Below the pieces are notes generated by a model that was not told where the DNA came from, made no database searches, and saw only the letters and a program-made list of their open reading frames with translations. Both the position numbers and the translations under genes were made by a program. 64,000 bases of DNA from Arthrospiribacter ruber (GTDB taxonomy: Bacteria; Bacteroidota; Bacteroidia; Cytophagales; Cyclobacteriaceae), in NCBI RefSeq assembly GCF_019343195.1, contig NZ_RPHB01000004.1:248001-312000 (forward strand), written 5' to 3'. Of the stretch, positions 26,336-34,293 are shown piece after piece (the stretch's first letter is position 1; every line of letters begins with the position of its first letter).

Positions 26336-26376
26336 AAAAAAAGAATGGCACTTTCCCCTAAAGAAAAAGTGCCATT
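26336..26376 (-). terminator. Intrinsic terminator of the acyl-CoA dehydrogenase gene
   Basis: AATGGCACTTT...AAAGTGCCATT (11-bp stem) with an A-run to its left, giving a U-run on the leftward transcript about 20 nt after the stop. Confidence 0.8.
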
Positions 26377-26397
26377 TTGTGAAAATCCTGCAAATTT

Positions 26398-27558
26398 CTA
26401 GTCCAAAAGCAGTTTTCTTGTAATCAGTTCTTTCATGATTTCATTGGTACCGGCATAAATCCGCTGCACCCTGGCGTCAGCAAATGCTCTTGCTACCGGA
26501 TATTCCCACATATAACCATAACCGCCATGAAGCTGTACACATTCATCAGAAACATCACATTGAAGCTCGGTCAAAAGGTACTTGGCAGAAGATGCCATGG
26601 CTGAGTCTACCTTTTTTTGGTTGTGAAGCACTACAAGCTGATCAGCATAAATTCTGCCCTGCTCCAGTTTTGCTCCCATTTCCGCCAGTTTGAACCTGGT
26701 ATTTTGAAAATCTGAAATGCTCTTTCCAAATGCTTTTCTCTGCTTGACATACTCGATTGTCGATAAAAAAGCCGACTCTGCCAGTGCCAATGCAGCCAGC
26801 CCTACAATCAGTCTTTCCTGGGCGAGTTCGGTCATGAGATATTTGAATCCTTCCCCAACTTTTCCCAACAGGTTTTCTTTAGGTACTCTGACATCTTCAA
26901 AAAACAATTCGCAGGTATCTTGGGCATGTAGGCCTACTTTTTCAAAAGGAACTCCTTTGGAAAATCCTTCCATATCCTTGTCCACGATAAACAAACTGAT
27001 TCCTTTAGCCCCTTTACTAGGATCCGTCTTAGCAGCTACGACCACCACATCGCAGAGGTAGCCATTGGTGATGAAAGTTTTTGACCCATTGATTACATAA
27101 TGATCTCCTTTGTCCTCGGCCGTGGATCTGATGGCCTGAAGGTCAGAACCAGCACCAGGTTCAGTCATGGCTACCGCTGAAATAAGCTCTCCCGAAACCA
27201 TGCCTGGAATGTATTTCTTTTTTGCTTCTTCTGTACCGTAATGAAGCAAATAGGGAAATACAATATCACTGTGCAAAGGATATCCGATGGCTGGTCCTGA
27301 ACATCCTGAAAGGCCCAACTCTTCGACAAAAATGGCATTGTATCTAAAATCTTCCAGACCCATACCTCCAAATTCCTCTGGGGCCTGAAGGCATAGAAAA
27401 CCGTTTTCTCCTAATTTCTTCCAGGATTCTCGGGATACCATCTTATTTTTTTCCCATTCGGCATTATAAGGTGTAATTTCCTGGGCAATAAAATCTCTTA
27501 TGGATTGCCTGAACATCTCATGTTCTTCGTTGAAAATTGTCCTGACTACAGCGTACAT
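26398..27558 (-). CDS. Acyl-CoA dehydrogenase, long-chain/isovaleryl-type active site
   Basis: 386 residues with the family's FAD and substrate motifs: AVAMTEPGAGSDLQAIRSTA, then HYVINGSKTFITNG and the C-terminal QLHGGYGYMWEYPVARAFAD. The usual catalytic Glu position in the C-terminal YxGT motif is Ala here (YAGTNEIMKELI), exactly as in LCAD and isovaleryl-CoA dehydrogenases. In those, the base lies in helix G, and the Glu in LALAESAF is the matching candidate. The enzyme catalyses the first beta-oxidation step (alpha,beta-dehydrogenation). Chain-length preference is inferred from the family only. It stands on its own transcript beside fadD. Confidence 0.92.
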   Translation of the reverse strand: MYAVVRTIFNEEHEMFRQSIRDFIAQEITPYNAEWEKNKMVSRESWKKLGENGFLCLQAPEEFGGMGLEDFRYNAIFVEELGLSGCSGPAIGYPLHSDIVFPYLLHYGTEEAKKKYIPGMVSGELISAVAMTEPGAGSDLQAIRSTAEDKGDHYVINGSKTFITNGYLCDVVVVAAKTDPSKGAKGISLFIVDKDMEGFSKGVPFEKVGLHAQDTCELFFEDVRVPKENLLGKVGEGFKYLMTELAQERLIVGLAALALAESAFLSTIEYVKQRKAFGKSISDFQNTRFKLAEMGAKLEQGRIYADQLVVLHNQKKVDSAMASSAKYLLTELQCDVSDECVQLHGGYGYMWEYPVARAFADARVQRIYAGTNEIMKELITRKLLLD

Positions 27559-27864
27559 ATTTATTTGGGTTTATAATTTTTCAAAATTTAAATTAAGTAA
27601 AACTTATATTTTTATAAAATATGATTCGAAATATACAAAACACATGAGCTCATTCCAATATATATTTTGTATAACAAAAAGAGAGGCCATATTAGTTGGC
27701 CTCTCTTTTCATTTAATATTTAATATGTAAATCCGAAATTAGACCACTAACCAATTTAAATAAGGGCCTAGATCAATCCGATACTAATCAATATCGGATT
27801 TATGCAAAATCGGTTTTTTCAATTGCTAGTGGCAAAGTTCCGAATATCCCTGTTTTTTCAGCCC
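27559..27864. other. Gene-free region with two hairpins and a palindrome
   Basis: 306 nt without a supported gene. It contains a perfect terminator-like stem AAAAGAGAGGCC/GGCCTCTCTTTT at 27677-27709 and a 9-bp inverted repeat AATCCGATA/TATCGGATT at 27775-27800. A 10-bp palindrome ATGAGCTCAT lies at 27644-27653 in front of the acyl-CoA dehydrogenase. The first stem probably ends transcription from the M28 peptidase gene to the right. The part nearest 27558 should hold the leftward promoter of the dehydrogenase. Confidence 0.5.
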
Positions 27865-29406
27865 CTATTTCCAAGCTTTCCGTGGCAGCTTTTCTGCCCG
27901 CTCTGCTGTATGGTACACCATTGAAGCAATGATCACCGCCGCCTGGGTCATATCAGGAAACTGCATCCTTTCATAAACGTCCATGTTGGTATGATAGCCT
28001 CTTCCATAATCTATTGGATCTTGGATAAACTGAAATCCAGGAACCCCTACAGCATCAAAAGCCACATGGTCCGTAGATCCGGTGTTTCTTGTGGTGATGG
28101 TCTTTGCGCCCATTGTGTGAAAAGGCTCAAACCATTTTTCAAAAATAGGAACCAACATGTCATTTCCTTCGAGGTAGATCCCCCTAATTTTTCCGGAACC
28201 ATTGTCCAAATTGTAATAAGCTGAGATTTTATCCCACTCAGCCTTTTTCTCTTTGGAATTTCTATCAGCTACATATTTTTGAACATATCCTCTGGAACCA
28301 AATAGGCCCTGCTCCTCCTCACCCCACAAGGCGATGCGGATAGTACGCTTTGGTTGGTAATCCAGTGCTTTCAGAATTCTGATCGCTTCCATCATCACCA
28401 CTACACCTGCAGCATTGTCATTGCCACCTGTTCCGGCATGCCAACTGTCCAAGTGACCACCAAGCAATACCAGCTCAGGTTTCAGATTTTTGTCAGTACC
28501 TGGAATTTCGGCAAGCACGTTGTATCCCTTGTAATCATCATCCAACCATTCTACTTGGATTTCCGCTTCAATTTTGACCGGGTAGCCATTTTTGAGCAGG
28601 CGGTAGATCCTGCCGTGATGCTCTGAAGCAATTTCCATTTCCGGGACAGTGGGAAGTTTATCCGTGCTAAAAGAGCCAGCTCTAGTGTGGAATACTGTCC
28701 CAAAATTTCCTCTGGTGCCTGTGAGTCTTAAAGCTACTCCTTCTTCCAACAAAAATTGGGTAAGCTTCTGGTCCAAAGCCCTCTGAGCCCTTAGTTGCGC
28801 GAGCATCTCAGGGGTGTAACGTCCGCCTCCACCACCAATGCTAACGGTTTTTCTGGCTTCCAATTGCTCATCGGTCAATCTGCTAGCCTCGGCCTCGAAA
28901 GCAGGATCTGAATTCAGATTGGCCGGCGTGATGACCACTTTCCCTTTTAGTTTTCCACGGTATTTGTCAAAATCTTCTTCTGAAGTGATTTCCAATAAAG
29001 TGACCTCAGACTCCACCAATCCGTCTGTGCCATCGGTCCAAGCTTTTGGATAGCCTATCACTTGTGCATAGTAAGGATCTTTCATGGCGATGTAGGATTT
29101 TTTCACATCCCATCCCCGGCCAAAATCCCCATAAGAATCTATTCTGACATTGGACAATCCCCATTCTTTGAATTTTTCCGCAGTCCATTCACGCGCATTT
29201 TTCAGATTGCTGGAACCTGATAGCCTCGGGCCAAGGTAATCCGTAAGATGGAAAGAAAGGTCTTGGATCTGGGAGTTTCCTATCCCTTCATTTTTGATCT
29301 TGTGGACCATTTCCAAATCAACCTTATCCTGGGCAAATGCCGCCTCAGAGAAAGTGAAAAACAAGGCCACAAGCAAGTACATGCATGTTTTACTGTAATG
29401 AATCAT
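27865..29406 (-). CDS. Exported M28-family zinc peptidase (carboxypeptidase-Q-like)
   Basis: 513 residues with a signal peptide (YLLVALFFTFSEAAFAQ). A PA-type insert at about 105-250 contains a Gly-rich loop (SIGGGGGRYTP). The catalytic di-zinc domain has LGGHLDSWHAGTGGNDNAAG (His, Asp and the bridging Asp) and LWGEEEQGLFGS (catalytic Glu plus ligand). A late His ligand is in YHTNMDVYE. The overall layout matches plasma carboxypeptidase-Q-like or aminopeptidase-type exopeptidases of M28 in Bacteroidota. It should trim peptides in the periplasm or outside. No operon partner is evident. Confidence 0.88.
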   Translation of the reverse strand: MIHYSKTCMYLLVALFFTFSEAAFAQDKVDLEMVHKIKNEGIGNSQIQDLSFHLTDYLGPRLSGSSNLKNAREWTAEKFKEWGLSNVRIDSYGDFGRGWDVKKSYIAMKDPYYAQVIGYPKAWTDGTDGLVESEVTLLEITSEEDFDKYRGKLKGKVVITPANLNSDPAFEAEASRLTDEQLEARKTVSIGGGGGRYTPEMLAQLRAQRALDQKLTQFLLEEGVALRLTGTRGNFGTVFHTRAGSFSTDKLPTVPEMEIASEHHGRIYRLLKNGYPVKIEAEIQVEWLDDDYKGYNVLAEIPGTDKNLKPELVLLGGHLDSWHAGTGGNDNAAGVVVMMEAIRILKALDYQPKRTIRIALWGEEEQGLFGSRGYVQKYVADRNSKEKKAEWDKISAYYNLDNGSGKIRGIYLEGNDMLVPIFEKWFEPFHTMGAKTITTRNTGSTDHVAFDAVGVPGFQFIQDPIDYGRGYHTNMDVYERMQFPDMTQAAVIIASMVYHTAERAEKLPRKAWK

Positions 29407-29493
29407 ATTTTTAAAAAGGGTTTTGAATTATTCTGAATTCCAAAAATGTGAAAAAAATTATAGTTATACATTCCACTTATATAAATAGCTTAC

Positions 29494-29529
29494 AAAAAAA
29501 GCCCCTGCCAGATCAATGGCAGAGGCTTT
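29494..29529 (-). terminator. Intrinsic terminator of the two-domain exported protein gene
   Basis: AAAGCC-c-CTGCCA, loop GATCAA, TGGCAG-a-GGCTTT; A-run to the left gives a U-run on the leftward transcript. Confidence 0.8.
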
Positions 29530-29548
29530 ACTTGGCTTTTGGAAGCTT

Positions 29549-30136
29549 TCAGAAATATAGACTTTTTGTTCTTCCTTTTTGGTCTTTTAATTGAATATTT
29601 ACATCTTCAGCATTTATTTTTTCCAGTCTATAGACCTTTTCAAATGCCTTAGGTTCATCGATATACTCTTTGAAAAGAAGTTTTCCTTTTTGAGTCATGA
29701 TCCTGACTTCTACTCCCGGTTCTTCCAAACCAATTACAGTTAACTGTACTGAAGAGTTGTCCAAAGTTTTCCCATAAGCCATCAAAGGATAAACTGCTGG
29801 CGCTTCTTCTTTTTCCACAGTGTATACCGTGTAGTCAGCATTGTTCTCCTTGATATTGCTCTGAACAAGCACATGGTATTCTCCTGCTGGGAGCTGAGAA
29901 AGATCATAAGGGACTTTAAGATCGGTTTTGACATTGACTTTTTGACTGTGCAAGGTTTTCCCATCTTGGTCCAAAATGGCAAGTTTTACCTTTCCCATTC
30001 CTTCCTTGAGGTAAACATTTACTTTGTTGTCCTTTGTTTTGATGGAAGACAAAGCAGATGCATTTTCATTTGAAGCGTTTGCAAAGCTGGCTAATCCTAT
30101 TGTAGCGGCTAATGCGAGTGTGATGAATGTTTTCAT
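29549..30136 (-). CDS. Exported two-domain beta-sandwich protein, unknown
   Basis: 195 residues with a signal peptide (TFITLALAATIGLASFANA). The rest reads as two similar beta-rich modules of about 80 residues. The first has KVKLAILDQDGKTLHSQKV and LPAGEYHVLVQS; the second has VEVRIMTQKGKLLFKEYID and EDVNIQLKDQKGRTKSLYF. The pattern of a strand, DQDGK/TQKGK turn, strand and AGEY resembles Por-secretion-tail or DUF3244-type folds. Those are common in Bacteroidota, but here they make up the whole protein. Function is unknown. It has its own terminator, and a 383-nt gap lies upstream. Confidence 0.7.
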   Translation of the reverse strand: MKTFITLALAATIGLASFANASNENASALSSIKTKDNKVNVYLKEGMGKVKLAILDQDGKTLHSQKVNVKTDLKVPYDLSQLPAGEYHVLVQSNIKENNADYTVYTVEKEEAPAVYPLMAYGKTLDNSSVQLTVIGLEEPGVEVRIMTQKGKLLFKEYIDEPKAFEKVYRLEKINAEDVNIQLKDQKGRTKSLYF

Positions 30137-30519
30137 AATTGTGTGAGTTTTGAGTTGGTACTGGTGGATATTCAGCTTTTATACCAAAAAAATCACAGGA
30201 CCTCTTTTCCCCAACAGATTGAAGATCCTGATTTAAAAAATTCTTAAAACTCTATAAACCAATATTTTGAATATAATACCTAAAAGTCATTCAATTGTAT
30301 CAGTTTCAGATCACTCGTACAAAAATACGTCTGGAAAACGGACAGTTTTTACCTCTTTTGTTAAAAATCCACTTTAAAAAAGGTTGCATTGTTCTTGAAT
30401 ATTTTTGAAAAATTAATTTTCTACTTTTTTGATAAATTTTTCCTTAAATGAATTGCTCAAAAAAAACCTGTACAATTCCGTACAGGTACTGTTCTCAAGT
30501 GAGCAGATTTGTCAATTTT
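30137..30519. other. Gene-free region with a terminator for the thioesterase gene
   Basis: 383 AT-rich nucleotides without a credible reading frame. At 30459-30487 an ACCTGTAC/GTACAGGT stem with an A-run to the left forms the leftward intrinsic terminator of the thioesterase gene. A CAAAnnTA motif (CAAAAATA, 30320-30327) could be the -7 element of a long-leader transcript for the exported protein on the minus strand; no matching -33 element is seen. Confidence 0.5.
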
Positions 30520-31032
30520 TCAACTCGAAAGCTTGGCCTTAAGGTCTTTTACTCTTTGGGAAATCGAAAGACTGTTGATATCCAGGTTTTCAGATGTCGC
30601 TTTCAAAAAATCTAAAATGGCACCCTGATGCTCTGTTGATTTTCCTTCTTTGATCGTAACATATCGCATGGTTGTCCAGAGGACGGTCTTCAATTCTTTT
30701 CCGGTATCATCAGTCATGTAATACTCTAAAACTACTGTATTGTGATTGTACCACAAAATCCTGCTTTTAATCCTTACCCACTCACCTACTCTAGCTGGTC
30801 TGACATAGGAAATATTGTGATTGTACACTACCCAGGCGGCTTTGTATTTCTGTATCATCTCATACATTTCTACCCCGTAGAGCTTTGGTACCTGATCTTC
30901 TCTTGCATTAAAAAAGTAGTCAAAATATTTAGCATTATTAAGGTGCTGCAAAGGATCACAGTCCTGAAACCGGATCACCACCCTGCTTTCGGTTTCTTTT
31001 GGATAATGCTTTTGTGGATTGAATTCAAACAT
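30520..31032 (-). CDS. Acyl-CoA thioesterase, hot-dog (4HBT-like) fold
   Basis: 170 residues. The hot-dog signature is RFQDCDPLQHLNNAKYFDYF, where the Asp before the central helix is the usual catalytic residue. The strands VRPARVGEWVRIKSRILWY and VVLEYYMTDDTGKELKTVLW follow, as in 4-hydroxybenzoyl-CoA thioesterase-type proteins. It hydrolyses an acyl-CoA or acyl-ACP thioester in the cytoplasm; chain preference is unknown. It lies near fatty-acid catabolism genes, though not in their transcript, and is divergent from the pxp operon. Confidence 0.85.
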   Translation of the reverse strand: MFEFNPQKHYPKETESRVVIRFQDCDPLQHLNNAKYFDYFFNAREDQVPKLYGVEMYEMIQKYKAAWVVYNHNISYVRPARVGEWVRIKSRILWYNHNTVVLEYYMTDDTGKELKTVLWTTMRYVTIKEGKSTEHQGAILDFLKATSENLDINSLSISQRVKDLKAKLSS

Positions 31033-31171
31033 AGGTTTTCAACATTTTAATTCAAATTTAGTCAATTCAAGGCGAATGAAGGCCATTTATGAAAATTTGA
31101 ACGGAATCTTTCTTAAAAATCCAGTTTCAAATATTTTTTTGTATAATTTAATCCATTGAAAAGAAAAGCTG

Positions 31172-31879
31172 ATGGACATCAATTGTGATCTCGGGGAAGG
31201 ATTGACCAACGATCCTGAACTCATGCCTTATCTGAATAGCTGCAATATAGCCTGCGGAGGTCATGCCGGAGATAAATCCACCGTTCAAATGACCATCAAG
31301 CTCGCCAAAAGCCATGGGGTAAAAATCGGAGCTCATCCATCTTTTGCTGACAAGGTAAACTTTGGCAGGAAAATCCTCAATTTGACTTCAGTTCAACTTG
31401 AAAATACTCTAATCGATCAACTTGACCTGTTTTTTGAATCAGCTCATCATCTTGGCACAACCGTGCACCATATTAAATTACACGGAGCACTGTACAACCT
31501 AGCTGCCAAAGATGAAAAAACCGCAGATACTTTTTTGACTCTTATAAAAGAAAGATATCACAGTACCAAGGTCTATTGTCCTCCCAATTCCGTGGTGGAA
31601 AATCTGGCCAAGACTTATCAAATCCCCTACGACAGGGAAGTTTTTGCGGACAGAACCTATCAGGACGATGGAAGCCTTACAGACAGAAAGCTGGCCAAAG
31701 CATTGCTGACCGATCCCACAGAAGTGATTGATCACCTGAAATGGATTGTAGATAAAAAATGCATATTGACCTTATCCAAAAAGCAACTTCCTGTAGAGGC
31801 TGAAACGGTCTGCATACATGGCGACAACCCTTCCGCCCTCCCCATACTTCAAGCAATCAGAAACCATTTTTTTATATGA
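31172..31879 (+). CDS. pxpA: 5-oxoprolinase subunit A (LamB/YcsF family)
   Basis: 235 residues. The N-terminal MDINCDLGEG and the IACGGHAGDKSTVQMTIKLA region are the signature of the LamB/YcsF family. HGVKIGAHPSFADKVNFGRK follows and holds further metal-site residues. PxpA together with PxpB and PxpC hydrolyses 5-oxoproline (pyroglutamate) to glutamate with ATP, cleaning up a by-product of glutamine, glutamate and glutathione chemistry. It is the first of four overlapping genes: its stop overlaps the ATG of pxpB. Confidence 0.95.
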   Translation: MDINCDLGEGLTNDPELMPYLNSCNIACGGHAGDKSTVQMTIKLAKSHGVKIGAHPSFADKVNFGRKILNLTSVQLENTLIDQLDLFFESAHHLGTTVHHIKLHGALYNLAAKDEKTADTFLTLIKERYHSTKVYCPPNSVVENLAKTYQIPYDREVFADRTYQDDGSLTDRKLAKALLTDPTEVIDHLKWIVDKKCILTLSKKQLPVEAETVCIHGDNPSALPILQAIRNHFFI

Positions 31880-32586
31880 ACATCCACATTAAACACATTC
31901 ACCAAAAGCTGGTCGAAATATTCTGGCAAAAGGAAATTTCTCCTAAGATTCTCCATGAAATGATCGTCACCAAATCTTTTCTGGAAAATCAATATGCTGA
32001 TGGAATCAAGGAAATCCGGATGGGATATCACAGTCTGTCGCTCAAACTTTCCTTGGACATGAGTAAACAGGATGCGGAGGAACTTCTGGAAGAAATCCAA
32101 AACATCAAGCTCGATCAGACCGCCTTTTCCTCAAAGACATGGACACTTCCTGTCTGCTATTCCAAAGAAATGGGCAAAGACCTGGAATCTTTGTCCAAAC
32201 TACATCAAATGGAAATAGAAGAAATCATTTCTCGGCATTCCACACCGGAATACCTTCTATACTTTTATGGATTCATTCCGGGATTTATGTATTTAGGGGG
32301 CTTGGATGATACATTATTTACCCCCAGAAAATCAAATCCTGACCGGGCTATAGCAGCAGGAAGTGTTGCCATCGGTGGATATCAAACGGGAATTTATCCA
32401 AATGAAAGTCCGGGTGGCTGGCATGTGATAGGTAACTGTCCACTCCCCCTATTTGATATTCATCAACACCCTCCCGTGATGCCTCAAGTTGGTGACAAGG
32501 TCCGATTTAGATCTGTCGAAATAATAGAGTATGAGGAAATAAAAGCTATGGTCAACAAGGGAGAATTCAACTGGTCACATGATTAA
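31876..32586 (+). CDS. pxpB: 5-oxoprolinase subunit B (KipI family)
   Basis: 236 residues, usual for KipI/PxpB. Family motifs include LPVCYSKEMGKDLESLSK and YFYGFIPGFMYLGGLD. GSVAIGGYQTGIYPNESPGG is followed by GWHVIGNCPLPLFD. In Bacillus the homologue was first known as an inhibitor of the KinA kinase, but with PxpA and PxpC it forms the oxoprolinase. The gene overlaps pxpA by 4 nt and pxpC by 8 nt, which supports translational coupling and stoichiometric assembly. Confidence 0.95.
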   Translation: MNIHIKHIHQKLVEIFWQKEISPKILHEMIVTKSFLENQYADGIKEIRMGYHSLSLKLSLDMSKQDAEELLEEIQNIKLDQTAFSSKTWTLPVCYSKEMGKDLESLSKLHQMEIEEIISRHSTPEYLLYFYGFIPGFMYLGGLDDTLFTPRKSNPDRAIAAGSVAIGGYQTGIYPNESPGGWHVIGNCPLPLFDIHQHPPVMPQVGDKVRFRSVEIIEYEEIKAMVNKGEFNWSHD

Positions 32587-33448
32587 ACTACCTGCTTACA
32601 TACAATTTACCCAACCAGGTTTAATGACCAGTGTTCAGGACCTTGGAAGATTTGGACAGGCCCAGTATGGAATTCCTTATTCAGGTGCTATGGATCGATA
32701 TGCTGTTGCGCAGGTAAATTTTATATTGAGAAATCCTAAAGATGCTGCAGTTCTGGAAATGTCCGGAACTGGTCCTGAAATGGTTTTTGAAAGTGAAACA
32801 AGGATCGTATTTGCAGGAGCTGAAACGGAGGTATTACTCAATCAAAAGCCTGTAAAATATGGTGAGGTCATAGAAATACAGCCAGAAGACCATGTAGTGG
32901 TAAAAAGAATAAAAAAGGGACAGTGGGCGTATATGGGTATTCAAGGAGGATTTGAATCTGAGTCAGTAGCCGGAAGCAAAAGTTGGTATCCTGGAATCAC
33001 CTCAAGAGATAGAATTATAAAGGGAGATAGCCTTTGTTACCTTTCTGAACCTGACCGGTATTATCCACCTGTAGAAACCAAAGCCAAAATAAGGTCTGAT
33101 TGGTTTAGGGTATCCACCCTCAAGGTATACCCTGGTCCGGAATGGGACCAATTACCTGATTTGTTGCACAACAGAATCCTTCACAAAGCTTTCCGAATTT
33201 CAGACATGGTCAACAGGATGGCCTATCAGCTAGAGGAAGTCATTGCCCATGAACTGGAGCCTATTCTAACCTCTCCTGTTTATCCTGGAACAATTCAGCT
33301 CACACCTGCCGGAAAATTGATCATTCTGATGAGAGATGCTCAGGTAACCGGTGGCTATCCAAGAATCCTGCAGGTAGAGAACACCTCCCTGAATGTACTT
33401 TCACAAAAGAAACCTAAGGAAAAGATTAATTTTAAACTATTGACATGA
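32579..33448 (+). CDS. pxpC: 5-oxoprolinase subunit C (KipA/biotin-dependent carboxyltransferase-like)
   Basis: 289 residues with the family N-terminus TQPGLMTSVQDLGRFGQ and SGAMDRYAVAQVNFILRN. The C-terminal RMAYQLE, LTSPVYPGTIQLTPAGKLI and QVTGGYPRILQV are conserved in this carboxyltransferase-like family. PxpC pairs with PxpB in the ATP-dependent 5-oxoprolinase. The stop codon overlaps the start of the following CPBP protease gene (ATGA), so that gene is part of the same unit. Confidence 0.95.
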   Translation: MIKLPAYIQFTQPGLMTSVQDLGRFGQAQYGIPYSGAMDRYAVAQVNFILRNPKDAAVLEMSGTGPEMVFESETRIVFAGAETEVLLNQKPVKYGEVIEIQPEDHVVVKRIKKGQWAYMGIQGGFESESVAGSKSWYPGITSRDRIIKGDSLCYLSEPDRYYPPVETKAKIRSDWFRVSTLKVYPGPEWDQLPDLLHNRILHKAFRISDMVNRMAYQLEEVIAHELEPILTSPVYPGTIQLTPAGKLIILMRDAQVTGGYPRILQVENTSLNVLSQKKPKEKINFKLLT

Positions 33449-34131
33449 AGTCCATTTTTAAGGAGGAAGTTCTATATATCAAGGAACTTCCAAAAACTGA
33501 TTTTTTGAAAAGATCAAAACACAAACCTACCCACAGGGTCATTTTGGTCTTGCTGATTTGGGCTCCTTTGGATATCCTTTTAGGGTTCAGTTCTTGGGAA
33601 TTGATAGCTTGGGCTTTCCCCATTATTGAAGAGGCTGACACGGACATTATGGAAAATGGGCTGATGGAAGCCATAATCACAGCGGTTATCATGGCTCCTT
33701 TATTGGAAGAACCGATTTTCCGTCTAATTCTGAAATTTTCCAGAGGAAGATGGAACGTCTCCATTTTTTTATTGTCACTAACCATGTTTTTTTTCAGCAA
33801 ATACCTGGCAATTGCTTTTTTGATTGCATGGGCGACCATAGGCATAAAGCTAAATGATAGGTATTTTTACAGCAGGTTTCTGTTTGGTTTTTTGAAGTAC
33901 AAAAAGCACTTGTTTTGGATCATTGTACTCCTATTTGGATTTGTCCACCTCAGCAATTTTGATCTTGACATGATCTCCTATTACCATTATCCATTGGCAG
34001 TTTTACCGCAGCTTATCGCAGGGGTGATTTTTGGAATTGTCAGGATACGTTTTGGGTTTTGGTATGCTGTATTGATACATGCTACCAACAATGCTCTAGC
34101 TGTATTTGCGATTGATTATTTGGGTTTATAA
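33445..34131 (+). CDS. CPBP-family intramembrane protease (Abi/Rce1-like)
   Basis: 228 residues. The three CPBP motifs are present: EExxxR (LLEEPIFRLIL), FxxxH (FGFVHLSNF) and HxxxN (IHATNNALA). They supply the catalytic glutamates and metal-binding or polarising His of Rce1-like glutamate proteases. About six hydrophobic helices surround them. The start overlaps the pxpC stop by 4 nt, so it belongs to the oxoprolinase operon, an uncommon partner. CPBP proteins process prenylated or bacteriocin peptides or membrane proteins elsewhere; the substrate here is unknown. Confidence 0.85.
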   Translation: MKSIFKEEVLYIKELPKTDFLKRSKHKPTHRVILVLLIWAPLDILLGFSSWELIAWAFPIIEEADTDIMENGLMEAIITAVIMAPLLEEPIFRLILKFSRGRWNVSIFLLSLTMFFFSKYLAIAFLIAWATIGIKLNDRYFYSRFLFGFLKYKKHLFWIIVLLFGFVHLSNFDLDMISYYHYPLAVLPQLIAGVIFGIVRIRFGFWYAVLIHATNNALAVFAIDYLGL

Positions 34132-34228
34132 AGCTTGTTGATGAACTAAGTATTTTCCCCTTTTGGCATTTTATCAATCATTTCAAAAAATATCAGCCCA
34201 TTCCACTTGAATTGGCCTCTTTTTTAAA

Positions 34229-34252
34229 GATTGGCTTTATAAAAAGCCGATC
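34229..34252. other. Hairpin between the pxp operon and DUF4301
   Basis: 10-bp stem GATTGGCTTT/AAAGCCGATC with a 4-nt loop. It follows the CPBP stop by about 100 nt and precedes the DUF4301 start by about 40 nt. It could be a weak terminator (short T-rich tail) or a leader element. Confidence 0.4.
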
Positions 34253-34293
34253 AATTTCTATATTGAAGTTTTTAAACCTTAATTGACCAAACC

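Noticed and set aside
33061-33069. TTATCCACC, an 8/9 DnaA-box match
   Set aside because: Lies inside pxpC coding sequence; a single isolated match. Another (21332-21340) lies in the DtxR-type gene.
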